Part shown: positions 15,901 to 23,322 of the stretch, in pieces
How the letters are laid out: every line of letters begins with the position of its first letter
Numbering within the stretch: the stretch's first letter is position 1
Origin: a virus
DNA length: 28,133 bases
Direction: 5' to 3' (one strand)
Virus record (IMG/VR): IMGVR_UViG_3300018041_000048
Location: 1 to 28,133 of that record
Notes under the pieces: generated by a model
The model's database searches: none
Told to the model about the DNA's origin: nothing
The model's input: the letters and a program-made list of their open reading frames with translations, nothing else
Translations under genes and position numbers: made by a program

Positions 15901-17024
15901 GTTCTCTATTTAAAATGATTAAAGATTTTACTCCTGCCAGATCCAGCTTAGCATCAGGGATTATTATTAAACAACACTTACTAGAAAGAAACAAACACAA
16001 CCCAGCTTTAGTTAGTATAACTTCTCACAGTTATGAAGCAACTGTACCTACAATAGGACAAATTGAAGGTGGTGGTGGTGGGGTATTTAATGCTGTAAAT
16101 GGTTTAAATTATTATTGGAGTGGTAGTCAATTTGATTCTTTAGGTAATTTAATTACAGGAAGTAAACCTTACCCCCCAGGTCCTATGGTACCTACTTCAT
16201 TTGTTTCCCAAAGTTGGCAAGAAACTCTTATAACCAAAGTAGGTAATTTAAAAGAAACACGTGATACACAAGAAGAATTTTATAATGGTGAATTAGGGGG
16301 TAGTAAGGTTACTGTAACTGATGGTAATTTAAATACTATAGATATAAGGGAAAAGGGAACTAATGGTAGTTTTGTAGCTCCTTACGATAATACTAAGGCA
16401 AATGTATATGGACAAATAACCTCTAATGGACAGATAAGATATTATACAGACGGTAATTCTACTTTAGATAGTTTTAAAATTGGAAAATATGATAGTAATA
16501 CTGAAGATAGATCAAATTATTATAACAATATTACCAACGGTACCCCTATTACAATACAAACTTTAGGAGATTATCCAGGAACAGCCACATTTATATCTAC
16601 AGGTCCTGCTGTCTATAACTTTGGGTCTGGGGGGAATTTTTATTCAATAACCGTTGAGCCCTACCCACTACAAGATCTCCCAAGTGATTTTATAAATGGA
16701 GTTCTTAATGATGTTACCTTTAATTCTAAAGTAATATACAATGAAGATTTAGTAACTAATACTACTTTACTAAGTGATTCACCAATTTTAAATAACGTAT
16801 CGCGTAATAGAGAATCTAGTGTATTTATGGATATAGATTATTCATCAAGTCCCCAAGGGAATGGAATATTAACCCCTGTTAACTTGGATCAAATAATAGA
16901 AGGAAACGCAGTGAAAGCCCCAGTACAAGACTCAAATTATAGTTCTACTTCATGGACTAATGGTAGGTATAAGGGAACTAAAGTAAGTTCTGTTGGATTT
17001 AACATTCAAGGTTTTAAAGAATAA
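12972..17024 (+). CDS. Giant baseplate/tail protein with a tail-protein-I-like region and a lectin-like domain
   Basis: A 1350-residue protein. Residues about 1-230 hold beta-rich modules (FNPQYTNYRVILNYNN, then FLRDEISSSLESPFFITQI). Residues 405-445 (LPEYVQSDERNASYLLFMDM) and 525-560 (VYKRIFHNLPFLLKKKGSVE, then GLRALINTFGIP) resemble the P2 gpI family, where a 'lP-x-x-x-x-K-G-T' helix links the baseplate to fibres. Residues about 588-765 look like a concanavalin/LamG-type jelly roll (TKLTLHPKWGGGVPNGVFFR, NGEWWTIGILNKNIAVVGSS, GKFIFQELRFYKDVLSGEEV). The rest is Gly/Ser/Asn-rich and beta-dominated. I infer a wedge-to-fibre connector that also carries a sugar- or surface-binding domain. Confidence 0.75.
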   Translation: MAEVTLNKITGDVVESYTSKDLSLIPAFDSVSQFNPKTDRVELSIYDEQGLLRHFNPQYTNYRVILNYNNVTNSVSTVTVDPEEDLKREGYDQGNYTVYYNFLRDEISSSLESPFFITQISSDRTEVRIVSNNLTNEELQEGVLVFLNDLNDSPYFEDFRLDLGNNIISIANNILLDTTNTQQYSILVKLYEALPEQIEIKDSLTVSLQTADEVSYSIRFEPKVFPKPQPKKIGAPNFNINVADKSNNDTIYKSSNDILNISLSSSYDEIQALLNNKGIKVNIDYSDFNNFVYFSSAEERVRNFYYKVGLIEGYENEISILDSLSNTSISSSTVVLEQQIRQIKENFDGYERYQYYSSGSSNIYPKTNSTPTYTLAGTGSADALSWLNTQILSASNYDNESVDRLVSSLPEYVQSDERNASYLLFMDMVGQHFDNIWVYIKDISNRYDGDNRLDRGISKDAVRDALTSMGINVYQNNISDLDLTSALTTVNSEGGTGIISGSGEINTTTIDIADPEPKEDAVKGVYKRIFHNLPFLLKKKGSVEGLRALINTFGIPEAILRVSEFGGYKSDSTRWKTFEEVSNFGMTKGRFQTKLTLHPKWGGGVPNGVFFRTKWISGSLPPNNTDHILANFGNDITLRYTGNAENSGSYDGSIPSGSWTTYRGTLDIGNGQAGIKAPFFNGEWWTIGILNKNIAVVGSSTNHGNDGFKRVYKINSNAGSNVISGDTTEIYGNASTNNGKFIFQELRFYKDVLSGEEVDNLIMNPFSLDTGLDNLAFRAPLGSDLNTTANSTDPSYVSIHPRSTTGSGDPEGVIAGGAGSFKYLSFASAGDQVYNYPPQNLPTFIENNEFVYYKEPVVGIKNRVSYKIEENNPIITGTTLSNISSIQQKALNTTKEVPDVHYMEVGFSPQNEINDDIAATYNNNFDLGSYIGDPSKFEVAGETSYLALNKEAESYFQKYSAPYDWKDFVRLIKYFDSSLFKMIKDFTPARSSLASGIIIKQHLLERNKHNPALVSITSHSYEATVPTIGQIEGGGGGVFNAVNGLNYYWSGSQFDSLGNLITGSKPYPPGPMVPTSFVSQSWQETLITKVGNLKETRDTQEEFYNGELGGSKVTVTDGNLNTIDIREKGTNGSFVAPYDNTKANVYGQITSNGQIRYYTDGNSTLDSFKIGKYDSNTEDRSNYYNNITNGTPITIQTLGDYPGTATFISTGPAVYNFGSGGNFYSITVEPYPLQDLPSDFINGVLNDVTFNSKVIYNEDLVTNTTLLSDSPILNNVSRNRESSVFMDIDYSSSPQGNGILTPVNLDQIIEGNAVKAPVQDSNYSSTSWTNGRYKGTKVSSVGFNIQGFKE

Positions 17025-17027
17025 AAG

Positions 17028-18578
17028 ATGGCTAAAAAGTTAACAGGAGCAGATTCAGGTCAATTTCCTTATTTCCCCCCTCCCCCTAACCCAGGTAATA
17101 TCCAATCTCAATTAGAAGCTGAGACAGGGTTAGATTTAGGAGGAGTATTAGGGGGATTACCTGTTATTGAGCAAACCCAAGAATATTTTGCAGTATTTGA
17201 CGAAGCAGGGGATGCAGGCCCTGAGCTTATAGACAAAACTCAATTTAGAATAACATATTTAGTAGATTCTGAGTTAGGGACCTCAAAACCATCTGTTGAT
17301 TCAGTATCAGCTTTAAACGTTACTCAAAATTTTGGTAAAGGAAAAACAGCTGTCATTAGAGCAGATAATGCCACAGTATTAAATCAAAACCTATCAGGAG
17401 AACAAACCATATATGATGTAGGGACTTTAACTTTAATTTCTACTACTGAAACAGGTTCTTCGCCTTCAGCTTATGCTAGTACTGCTAGTTTTTCAAATAC
17501 TCAAGGACAAGATATTATTACTGATGCCCAAAATCTTACTAGTAGATTTACCGCATCTCTTAGTGATAATACGAGTCAATTTAATTCTACATTCCAAGAT
17601 ATAACCTTCTCATACCCTTCTATCCCAATTTCTCAGTCTGATGGTGGGGGATATGATTGGATTGAATATGATAATATAGCCTATACCTTAGTAAGTGATA
17701 CATATACTGCAGGAACTAGATTAAAATTTCGTAGTAATGTTTATATACAAATAGATCCTACCTCTGTCAATATAGTTACACCCGTTACATTTAGAATAAG
17801 AATTGTAGTAAATGATGAGGTGTACAAAGAGGTTACTACATCCACCACTTCAGATAATACTACTTGGATAGCTATTCCTATAGAAACTCCTTTTAATAAT
17901 TTTTTAAGTGGGGATGAGGTAAAAGTACAAATAGCCTCAGATTCACCATCTGAAGGTTATTCTGTAGGATTTTTTGTGAAATATGGAGATTTTAGATCAA
18001 TACAAGAATATGCTCCAGGAGATGTACTTATTGAAGGAATAAATGCTACTTTTTCACCATATTTTGAACCTTATTACTCTTCAAACACAGGAAGTGTATT
18101 AAACAACCAAGGTGGATTCTCTATTTTAACAGCATCAGCCCAACTTTCAACTTTTGCACAGGGTGGATTTACTTTTAGATTACATCCTGATGCTGCTTCT
18201 TGGGATCCTACAGAGACTGATTCTACTTTTAATCCTATTACCACTCCTTTTACTTTTGAGGTAGGGGATGAAATGAGATTTGAATATAATAAAAATAAAG
18301 TCCATAAAATTATAGAAACAGCTATTGGAGATGATGGACGTTATTACCTTACCTTATCCCCTTATATAACAAGTCAAAGTGTAGTGGATCATTTTACTCA
18401 CTATAGAATAGTAAAAAATGGAGGATATTTAATAGCTAATGTAGAAAAAAACAACGAGGTAAATGAATTCCAACCATTCTCAGGAATTATTTTACCCCAA
18501 TACCCCTCAGAAGCCTTAAAAGAACGAGGAGATAGATTAATTTACGAATTAAAACAAGCAAATATTATAGAAAAATAA
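17028..18578 (+). CDS. Tail fibre / baseplate-associated structural protein (516 aa)
   Basis: A 516-residue, beta-rich protein. It opens with a Pro/Gly-rich segment (FPYFPPPPNPGNIQSQLEAE). A Ser/Thr-rich middle contains possible fibre-type strands (about 140-200), and a domain at about 205-330 resembles a jelly roll (YTAGTRLKFRSNVYIQIDP, VTFRIRIVVNDEVYKEVTT). The C-terminus (about 400-516) has further strands and ends in a short charged helix (ERGDRLIYELKQANIIEK). It starts three bases after the giant protein, and an intergenic gap with a promoter-like motif follows. Its place fits a fibre or a wedge-peripheral protein; the exact role cannot be read from sequence. Confidence 0.7.
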   Translation: MAKKLTGADSGQFPYFPPPPNPGNIQSQLEAETGLDLGGVLGGLPVIEQTQEYFAVFDEAGDAGPELIDKTQFRITYLVDSELGTSKPSVDSVSALNVTQNFGKGKTAVIRADNATVLNQNLSGEQTIYDVGTLTLISTTETGSSPSAYASTASFSNTQGQDIITDAQNLTSRFTASLSDNTSQFNSTFQDITFSYPSIPISQSDGGGYDWIEYDNIAYTLVSDTYTAGTRLKFRSNVYIQIDPTSVNIVTPVTFRIRIVVNDEVYKEVTTSTTSDNTTWIAIPIETPFNNFLSGDEVKVQIASDSPSEGYSVGFFVKYGDFRSIQEYAPGDVLIEGINATFSPYFEPYYSSNTGSVLNNQGGFSILTASAQLSTFAQGGFTFRLHPDAASWDPTETDSTFNPITTPFTFEVGDEMRFEYNKNKVHKIIETAIGDDGRYYLTLSPYITSQSVVDHFTHYRIVKNGGYLIANVEKNNEVNEFQPFSGIILPQYPSEALKERGDRLIYELKQANIIEK

Positions 18579-18586
18579 ATTTATCA

Positions 18587-18594
18587 ATATTTAT
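18587..18594 (+). promoter_or_regulatory. ATATTTAT motif, putative late promoter of the distal tail block
   Basis: The motif lies within CAATATTTATTAA in the 35-base gap between the genes ending at 18578 and starting at 18614, leaving 19 bases to the ATG. This is the longest spacing of the set and would give a short untranslated leader. The genes that follow run with little or no gap to 21145. Confidence 0.55.
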
Positions 18595-18613
18595 TAATAT
18601 ATTTTAAAACACT

Positions 18614-19270
18614 ATGGGATACTTAAATAATGCAGTAGTAACAGTAGATGCTATACTTACAACTAAAGGTAGAGAACTTTTAGCAAGGGGAGACGGTTCC
18701 TTTAAAATTACTCAATTTGCTTTAGCAGATGATGAAGTAGATTATACCTTATATAACCCATCTCACCCCTCAGGAAGTGCTTTTTTTGGGCAAGCTATTG
18801 AAAATATGCCTTTATTAGAAGCCTTCCCAGACTCTACTCAAAATTTAAGATATAAATTAGTTACCCTTCCTAGAGGTACAGCTAAAATGCCTGTATTAGA
18901 TGCAGGATTTTCTACCATTGTATTAAAACAAGGATCTTCATTAGCAATTACTCCCCAAACCTTAAATTACTTAGGAAATAATCAAGTATTTGAAAGTAGC
19001 GGATACTCAGCTACCATCGCGGATATTAGAACTTTAAGTACATACAATGGGGTAGGTGTAGAAGGTAATAGTGAAGGAACCAATTCAACTCAAACTTATG
19101 GTACAAGTGTATCTAAAACAGTAATAGGATCTACTATTAACTTAACAGCCACTACTGTTAACACATTATTTGGTTCTAATAGTTCACTACAAACTAGTAT
19201 ATTAATAGTTGGAAGAGATAGTGGTGCTAGGGTAACAATACCTGTAACAATCACAAAAACAAGCGCATAA
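18614..19270 (+). CDS. Tail/fibre structural protein (218 aa)
   Basis: A 218-residue protein. Residues 1-60 form a compact start (GYLNNAVVTVDAILTTKGRE, LLARGDGSFKITQFALADDE) that I associate with structural proteins encoded near the fibre genes of T4-like marine phages. The following segment (YTLYNPSHPSGSAFFGQAIE) and the central strands are beta-rich. The C-terminal half is rich in Ser, Thr, Asn and Val with repeated strands, ending TIPVTITKTSA, which looks like an immunoglobulin-like or fibre module. It is followed three bases later by the first of two genes with related C-termini. Virion location is inferred from context. Confidence 0.7.
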   Translation: MGYLNNAVVTVDAILTTKGRELLARGDGSFKITQFALADDEVDYTLYNPSHPSGSAFFGQAIENMPLLEAFPDSTQNLRYKLVTLPRGTAKMPVLDAGFSTIVLKQGSSLAITPQTLNYLGNNQVFESSGYSATIADIRTLSTYNGVGVEGNSEGTNSTQTYGTSVSKTVIGSTINLTATTVNTLFGSNSSLQTSILIVGRDSGARVTIPVTITKTSA

Positions 19271-19273
19271 TAG

Positions 19274-20251
19274 ATGTCATTTAATAGATTACAACCTGAA
19301 GATTTTTTAATTAGTGCCGATTCTGTAACAGCAGGAGCATGGACTGGGAATGTTCCTACATTAACAGAATTTTATACCTCTTCAGTACAGGAAGCTGCTA
19401 CTAGTGGGCAATATTTTTTAAATGTTTACCAAACAGAATCTGCAAATACAGATGCAGAAGTACAATTTGCAATAGCTTATGGAAACGCAGCAGGGTCAGG
19501 TTCTTTGTTATTTGATTCTAATATTGACGGAAGATCACCTTCCTCAGTAGTGTATGGACAATTCCAAAATATTATTTTAGGTGATGAATCCACCGCTTTT
19601 ACATATGGGAGTACTACCCCAGCGACTCAACATTTTTATGCTATATCAGTTAATAGAGCTCGATATAAAGGTGGTATCCTCCCAGGATCTTTAACCTTAA
19701 AATTAGCTAGTGGCTTTGCTATCACAGATGATAGTGCTACTACTAACACAGTTAGTTTTAATGAAGCAGGAAGAGTATTTAATTTAAGATCGGGTTCCGC
19801 AGGAACAGTAGATGACACAGATCCAGTTTATTATGGTTTATTCCTACCCGATATTGGTACTTTACTATTAGATGCGGAGGCTTTAGATACTAAAATTAGT
19901 TTAAGCACTAATAAAAATACAAATGTTAATGGAGAAAATCCTCAAAAATTATTTGATAAAATTGTAGCTCAAGCTCAATTTACATTAAATAGTGAAGAAA
20001 AAGTAACTTCTGATTACGTTTTTATAAGAGCTAGAAATTCTGAATTTAATTATTCTGAAAACCCTTCATTTATAACCGGCTCTACAGGTGAAGTATATTA
20101 TAGTGATTTTATAAATGCCCCTCAAACTTTTATAACTACAGTAGGTCTTTATAATGATACTAATGATTTACTAGCAGTAGCTAAATTAAGTAAACCTCTT
20201 AAAAAAGACTTTACTAAAGAAGCTCTTGTTAGAGTTAAGTTAGATTTCTAA
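19274..20251 (+). CDS. Tail/fibre structural protein, paralogue A (325 aa)
   Basis: A 325-residue, beta-rich protein. Its last 70 residues (256-325) contain SEFNYSENPSF and TTVGLYNDTNDLLAVAKLSK, which are matched by SELNYSLNPSL and TAVGLYNDDKELLAVGKLSQ in the next protein. This shared end is probably an assembly or attachment domain. The N-terminal and middle parts (for example FFLNVYQTESANTDAEVQFA-like strands around residues 46-70, and LPGSLTLKLASGFA around 138-151) differ between the two proteins. It begins three bases after the preceding gene. I read it as part of the tail-fibre or virion-decoration set. Confidence 0.7.
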   Translation: MSFNRLQPEDFLISADSVTAGAWTGNVPTLTEFYTSSVQEAATSGQYFLNVYQTESANTDAEVQFAIAYGNAAGSGSLLFDSNIDGRSPSSVVYGQFQNIILGDESTAFTYGSTTPATQHFYAISVNRARYKGGILPGSLTLKLASGFAITDDSATTNTVSFNEAGRVFNLRSGSAGTVDDTDPVYYGLFLPDIGTLLLDAEALDTKISLSTNKNTNVNGENPQKLFDKIVAQAQFTLNSEEKVTSDYVFIRARNSEFNYSENPSFITGSTGEVYYSDFINAPQTFITTVGLYNDTNDLLAVAKLSKPLKKDFTKEALVRVKLDF

Positions 20252-20254
20252 TGA

Positions 20255-21145
20255 ATGGGGTACTTAAAAGGATTAACCGGTAAAGACATAATTGTAAGTC
20301 CTCTTACAGTTCATAAAACTTTTTCATACTCAGGAACTGTACCTACTACCATTACAAAGGGGCAACCAGTCATATTCGTAGCAGATGAAGATTCGGGTGT
20401 AGATACCGAACAATATAGATTTTTTAAGTCTATACGTCAATTATACTACGGAAATTATGTTAATACCACAGATGGAAAAATCCGTAATGTTAATCTTCCT
20501 CAATATAATTCTGATGGGACTGTAACGGGAGCAGTTAGAAATAATATATATGAAAATAATATTTCCTCTATAGAGGAATTGAGATATTATGATACATCTA
20601 CCGCATCAACTAGAGAATATTACATATTTTCTATTCCCCGCTCCCAAATAGGGGATTATATAAAACCCGGGAGTTTTTTATCTGGGGTGGTTAGTAGTGA
20701 GGTTATTACTCCTATAGCGGATGATGGAGAAGGTAATATATATGATTCTAGTAATCAATGGATAGGGAATATAATATATTCTGCGGGTCTTGTTATTTTT
20801 ACTAATGAAAATGGAAGGGGATTTCTTAATTTTACTTTATCTGATCCTTCTTGGAAATCTTCTTACACAATATACGAAACCCAATATAAATGTACTGTAG
20901 GTGCTAGTGAATTAAATTATTCATTAAACCCTAGCCTTTTAAAAGAAAATGGCCTTAACCATATCCTAGAATCAGGTAGTATAGAATACCAAGATTTTGT
21001 AACAGGATCTTACTTTAACCCCTATGCCACAGCAGTAGGACTTTATAACGATGATAAAGAACTTTTAGCGGTTGGTAAATTATCCCAACCCCTCCCCTTA
21101 TCTAAAGAAGTAGATACAACAATATTAGTAAATATAGATAGATGA
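20255..21145 (+). CDS. Tail/fibre structural protein, paralogue B (296 aa)
   Basis: A 296-residue protein sharing the C-terminal domain (218-296) of the preceding protein: SELNYSLNPSL, then a 10-residue longer linker, then TAVGLYNDDKELLAVGKLSQ. The N-terminal part is different and aromatic (residues 60-80, FFKSIRQLYYGNYV; 120-145, EELRYYDTSTASTREYYIFS). This suggests a duplication of the attachment domain with replacement of the distal part, as is common in fibre evolution. The ATG overlaps nothing; its TGA stop overlaps the next start as ATGA, joining the structural and replication blocks in one unit. Confidence 0.7.
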   Translation: MGYLKGLTGKDIIVSPLTVHKTFSYSGTVPTTITKGQPVIFVADEDSGVDTEQYRFFKSIRQLYYGNYVNTTDGKIRNVNLPQYNSDGTVTGAVRNNIYENNISSIEELRYYDTSTASTREYYIFSIPRSQIGDYIKPGSFLSGVVSSEVITPIADDGEGNIYDSSNQWIGNIIYSAGLVIFTNENGRGFLNFTLSDPSWKSSYTIYETQYKCTVGASELNYSLNPSLLKENGLNHILESGSIEYQDFVTGSYFNPYATAVGLYNDDKELLAVGKLSQPLPLSKEVDTTILVNIDR

Positions 21146-21591
21146 ATTGGTTATATAATGAACAAGAAATTACAGACATATCACAATTTCCCCCAAACAC
21201 ATTTGGGTTTGTATATGAGGTAATCGATCCCGAAGGGAAAAAATATATAGGAAAAAAAGTCCTATTTCATAACCAAAAACGTAAGAAAACTCGAGCAGAG
21301 TTAGCCGAACAAGTTGGAAGGGGACGTAAATCAATCCATAAAATAATAACTAAAGAAAGTGATTGGAAAACATATTATGGATCAAATACTCATCTTAAAA
21401 AACGTCTTGCAGAAGGAGAAGTTACGCTGAAAGATTTACACAGACAAGTTCTTGAGCTCGCTTTCAATAAAAAACACCTTACATACCTCGAAACTAAATA
21501 TCTATTCCAGCTTGAAGTATTAGAACAACCTGAAAAGTATTATAACGATAATATACTTGGTAAATTCTTTACCTCAGACTTTGATATTTAA
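21142..21591 (+). CDS. SegE-like GIY-YIG endonuclease-family protein
   Basis: A 149-residue protein with the GIY-YIG layout: GFVYEVIDPEGKKYIGKK covers residues 22-39, with GFVY in place of 'GIY' and KYIG as 'YIG'. The conserved Glu (117, in LETKYLF) and the ending YYNDNILGKF (133-142) match SegE-like phage proteins. The middle (KKTRAELAEQVGRGRKS) is basic and could contact DNA. Seg proteins are free-standing homing-type endonucleases in T4, but the conserved position of this family near the primase in related phages would also fit a housekeeping role in DNA metabolism. Function therefore uncertain; fold assignment good. Confidence 0.8.
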   Translation: MNWLYNEQEITDISQFPPNTFGFVYEVIDPEGKKYIGKKVLFHNQKRKKTRAELAEQVGRGRKSIHKIITKESDWKTYYGSNTHLKKRLAEGEVTLKDLHRQVLELAFNKKHLTYLETKYLFQLEVLEQPEKYYNDNILGKFFTSDFDI

Positions 21592-21615
21592 ATTACCTAC
21601 CGTACATTCCCTACT

Positions 21616-22539
21616 ATGGTAAATCATTTACTAGTTACTCTAGTTGACAGAGTTTTAGGAAAAGGTAAACAAACAGCAAGGGGTAATTATGCCTACCATT
21701 GCCCTTTTTGTCAGCACCACAAACCTAAATTAGAAATTAATTTTACCGAAAATAAAAAGGGACACAATCCTTGGCATTGTTGGGTATGTAACACCAGGGG
21801 TAAAACTATTGTCTCTTTACTTAAACGATCTAAATCGTATGAGTATATTGAAGAAGCTATTAAATTAGTTCCTAAAGGACAATTTGTTGAAGAGGTAGAA
21901 ATAGTAAATACAATTACACTACCCTCCGAATTTACTTCCCTTATAGATCATCCCTCAGATATTATGGGAAAACATGCTTTAGCTTATCTTAAGCGAAGGG
22001 GTATTTTTATGGATGATATTATAAAATACAATATTGGTTATTGTGAAAGTGGAGAATATCAAAATATGATTATTATCCCTTCATATGATGTTAATGGAAA
22101 TCTTAACTACTTTACAGCTCGCAGTTTTGAAAAAGAACCATTCCGCAAATATAAAAACCCATCAGTATCTCGCGATATTGTGCCGTTTGAAATGTTTATA
22201 AACTGGAATAGCCCGTTGGTATTGTGCGAAGGACCATTTGACGCCATAACCATCAAAAGGAATGCTATCCCGCTTTTAGGAAAAAATATACAAAGTAACT
22301 TAATGAAGAAAATTGTTTCTTCTAAAGTTGAAAAAATATACATAGCACTTGATAGTGATGCTATTAAGTCATCTCTTAAATTTTGTGAAACATTTATGAA
22401 TGAAGGTAAAGAGGTTCATTTATTAGAAATGAACGATAAGGACCCGAGTGAGTTAGGATTTAAATGTTTTACTGAACTTATTCAAAAGTCTGTTCCGTTA
22501 ACCTTATCTGGGCTTTTGGCTAAAAAATTAGCCCTATGA
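21616..22539 (+). CDS. DnaG-type DNA primase
   Basis: A 307-residue primase with the expected modules. The N-terminal zinc ribbon has Cys29 and Cys32 (HCPFCQHH) and Cys55 and Cys58 (HCWVCNT). A primase core follows, and then a TOPRIM catalytic domain: EGPFDA (205-210), IALDSDA (243-249, with Asp246 and Asp248) and DKDPSE (274-279, with Asp276). It synthesises RNA primers for lagging-strand replication with a replicative helicase, which is not in this window. It is close in size to T4 gp61 (342), and I would call it complete. The 24-base upstream gap contains no recognisable RBS. The end overlaps the nuclease gene as ATGA. Confidence 0.9.
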   Translation: MVNHLLVTLVDRVLGKGKQTARGNYAYHCPFCQHHKPKLEINFTENKKGHNPWHCWVCNTRGKTIVSLLKRSKSYEYIEEAIKLVPKGQFVEEVEIVNTITLPSEFTSLIDHPSDIMGKHALAYLKRRGIFMDDIIKYNIGYCESGEYQNMIIIPSYDVNGNLNYFTARSFEKEPFRKYKNPSVSRDIVPFEMFINWNSPLVLCEGPFDAITIKRNAIPLLGKNIQSNLMKKIVSSKVEKIYIALDSDAIKSSLKFCETFMNEGKEVHLLEMNDKDPSELGFKCFTELIQKSVPLTLSGLLAKKLAL

Positions 22540-23300
22540 CAAAAATTAAAAAAGCTTACGACAGAATATTAGAAATATCTGATGATGCAAAACAAATAAC
22601 TTTACCTGATGGTAGATATTATCAACGAAATGGTGAATTTTACCCATCAGTAACTTACGTTTTATCTTATTACCCTAAAGGTAAATTCTTTGAGGATTGG
22701 CTTAAAAAAGTAGGTTATTCTGCAGATTATATTGTTAAAAAAGCAAGTGAGGAAGGTACTCAAGTACATGAAATGATTGAGGCTTACCTTAATGGAGAAG
22801 AATTAAATTATCTTCAACATGGTATCCCTATGTACCATCCTAACATTTGGCAAATGTTTATGAAATTTGTTGAGTGGTGGGAAGAATATAAACCAACATT
22901 AATTGAAGCAGAAGTCCACTTATTTTCAGATGAATTAAAAGTAGCAGGTACTTGTGACCTAGTTTGTGAAATTAATGGTGAATTATGGATTATAGACTTT
23001 AAAACATCCAATCACTTACAAACTACTTATGATTTACAAGCAGCTATGTATGCCAAATGTTTTGAAGAATGTTATGGTAAAAAAGTAGATCGTACTGGTA
23101 TTTTATGGTTAAAGTCCTCTAAAAGAAAAGCCGCAAAAGGTAAAATGCAAGGTAAAGGATGGGAAATGTATGAATCATCTAGAACCATTGAAGAAAATTT
23201 AGAAATCTACAAATCAGTCCGTGCCCTATTCGATTTAGAAAACCCAAACCACAAACCAGCATTCACACAATTTAGAACATCAGCTAAGAGAGATTTGTAA
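22536..23300 (+). CDS. RecB-like PD-(D/E)XK nuclease
   Basis: A 254-residue protein with the RecB/Cas4-type nuclease motifs. GTQVHEMIEAY starts at residue 74 (the 'G-T-x-x-H' helix with His78). Glu124/Glu126 lie in LIEAEVHLF, followed by VAGTCDLVCEI (136-146, with Asp141), IIDFKT (152-157, with Asp154 and Lys156) and LQAAMYA (167-173, with Gln168 and Tyr172). It would cut or resect DNA in phage recombination, repair or host-DNA breakdown. Directly downstream of the primase, with which it overlaps by four bases, it fits a replication/recombination unit. A Lys-rich loop (SSKRKAAKGKMQGKG) at 194-208 may bind DNA. Confidence 0.88.
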   Translation: MTKIKKAYDRILEISDDAKQITLPDGRYYQRNGEFYPSVTYVLSYYPKGKFFEDWLKKVGYSADYIVKKASEEGTQVHEMIEAYLNGEELNYLQHGIPMYHPNIWQMFMKFVEWWEEYKPTLIEAEVHLFSDELKVAGTCDLVCEINGELWIIDFKTSNHLQTTYDLQAAMYAKCFEECYGKKVDRTGILWLKSSKRKAAKGKMQGKGWEMYESSRTIEENLEIYKSVRALFDLENPNHKPAFTQFRTSAKRDL

Positions 23301-23307
23301 TATTTAT
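23300..23307 (+). promoter_or_regulatory. ATATTTAT motif, putative late promoter of the kinase / giant-protein block
   Basis: The motif begins on the last base of the nuclease gene's TAA stop (TAATATTTAT, as also at 845 and 6358) and ends 15 bases before the GTG at 23323. It would place the kinase and the giant protein in the same late class as the structural genes, which is unexpected for enzymes of nucleotide metabolism. Confidence 0.55.
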
Positions 23308-23322
23308 AACAAATACTTCGCT

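Noticed and set aside
21142-21591. GIY-YIG protein as a mobile homing endonuclease inserted in the operon
   Set aside because: It overlaps the upstream stop by ATGA, has no flanking repeats and interrupts no gene, so a resident function is at least as likely as mobility.
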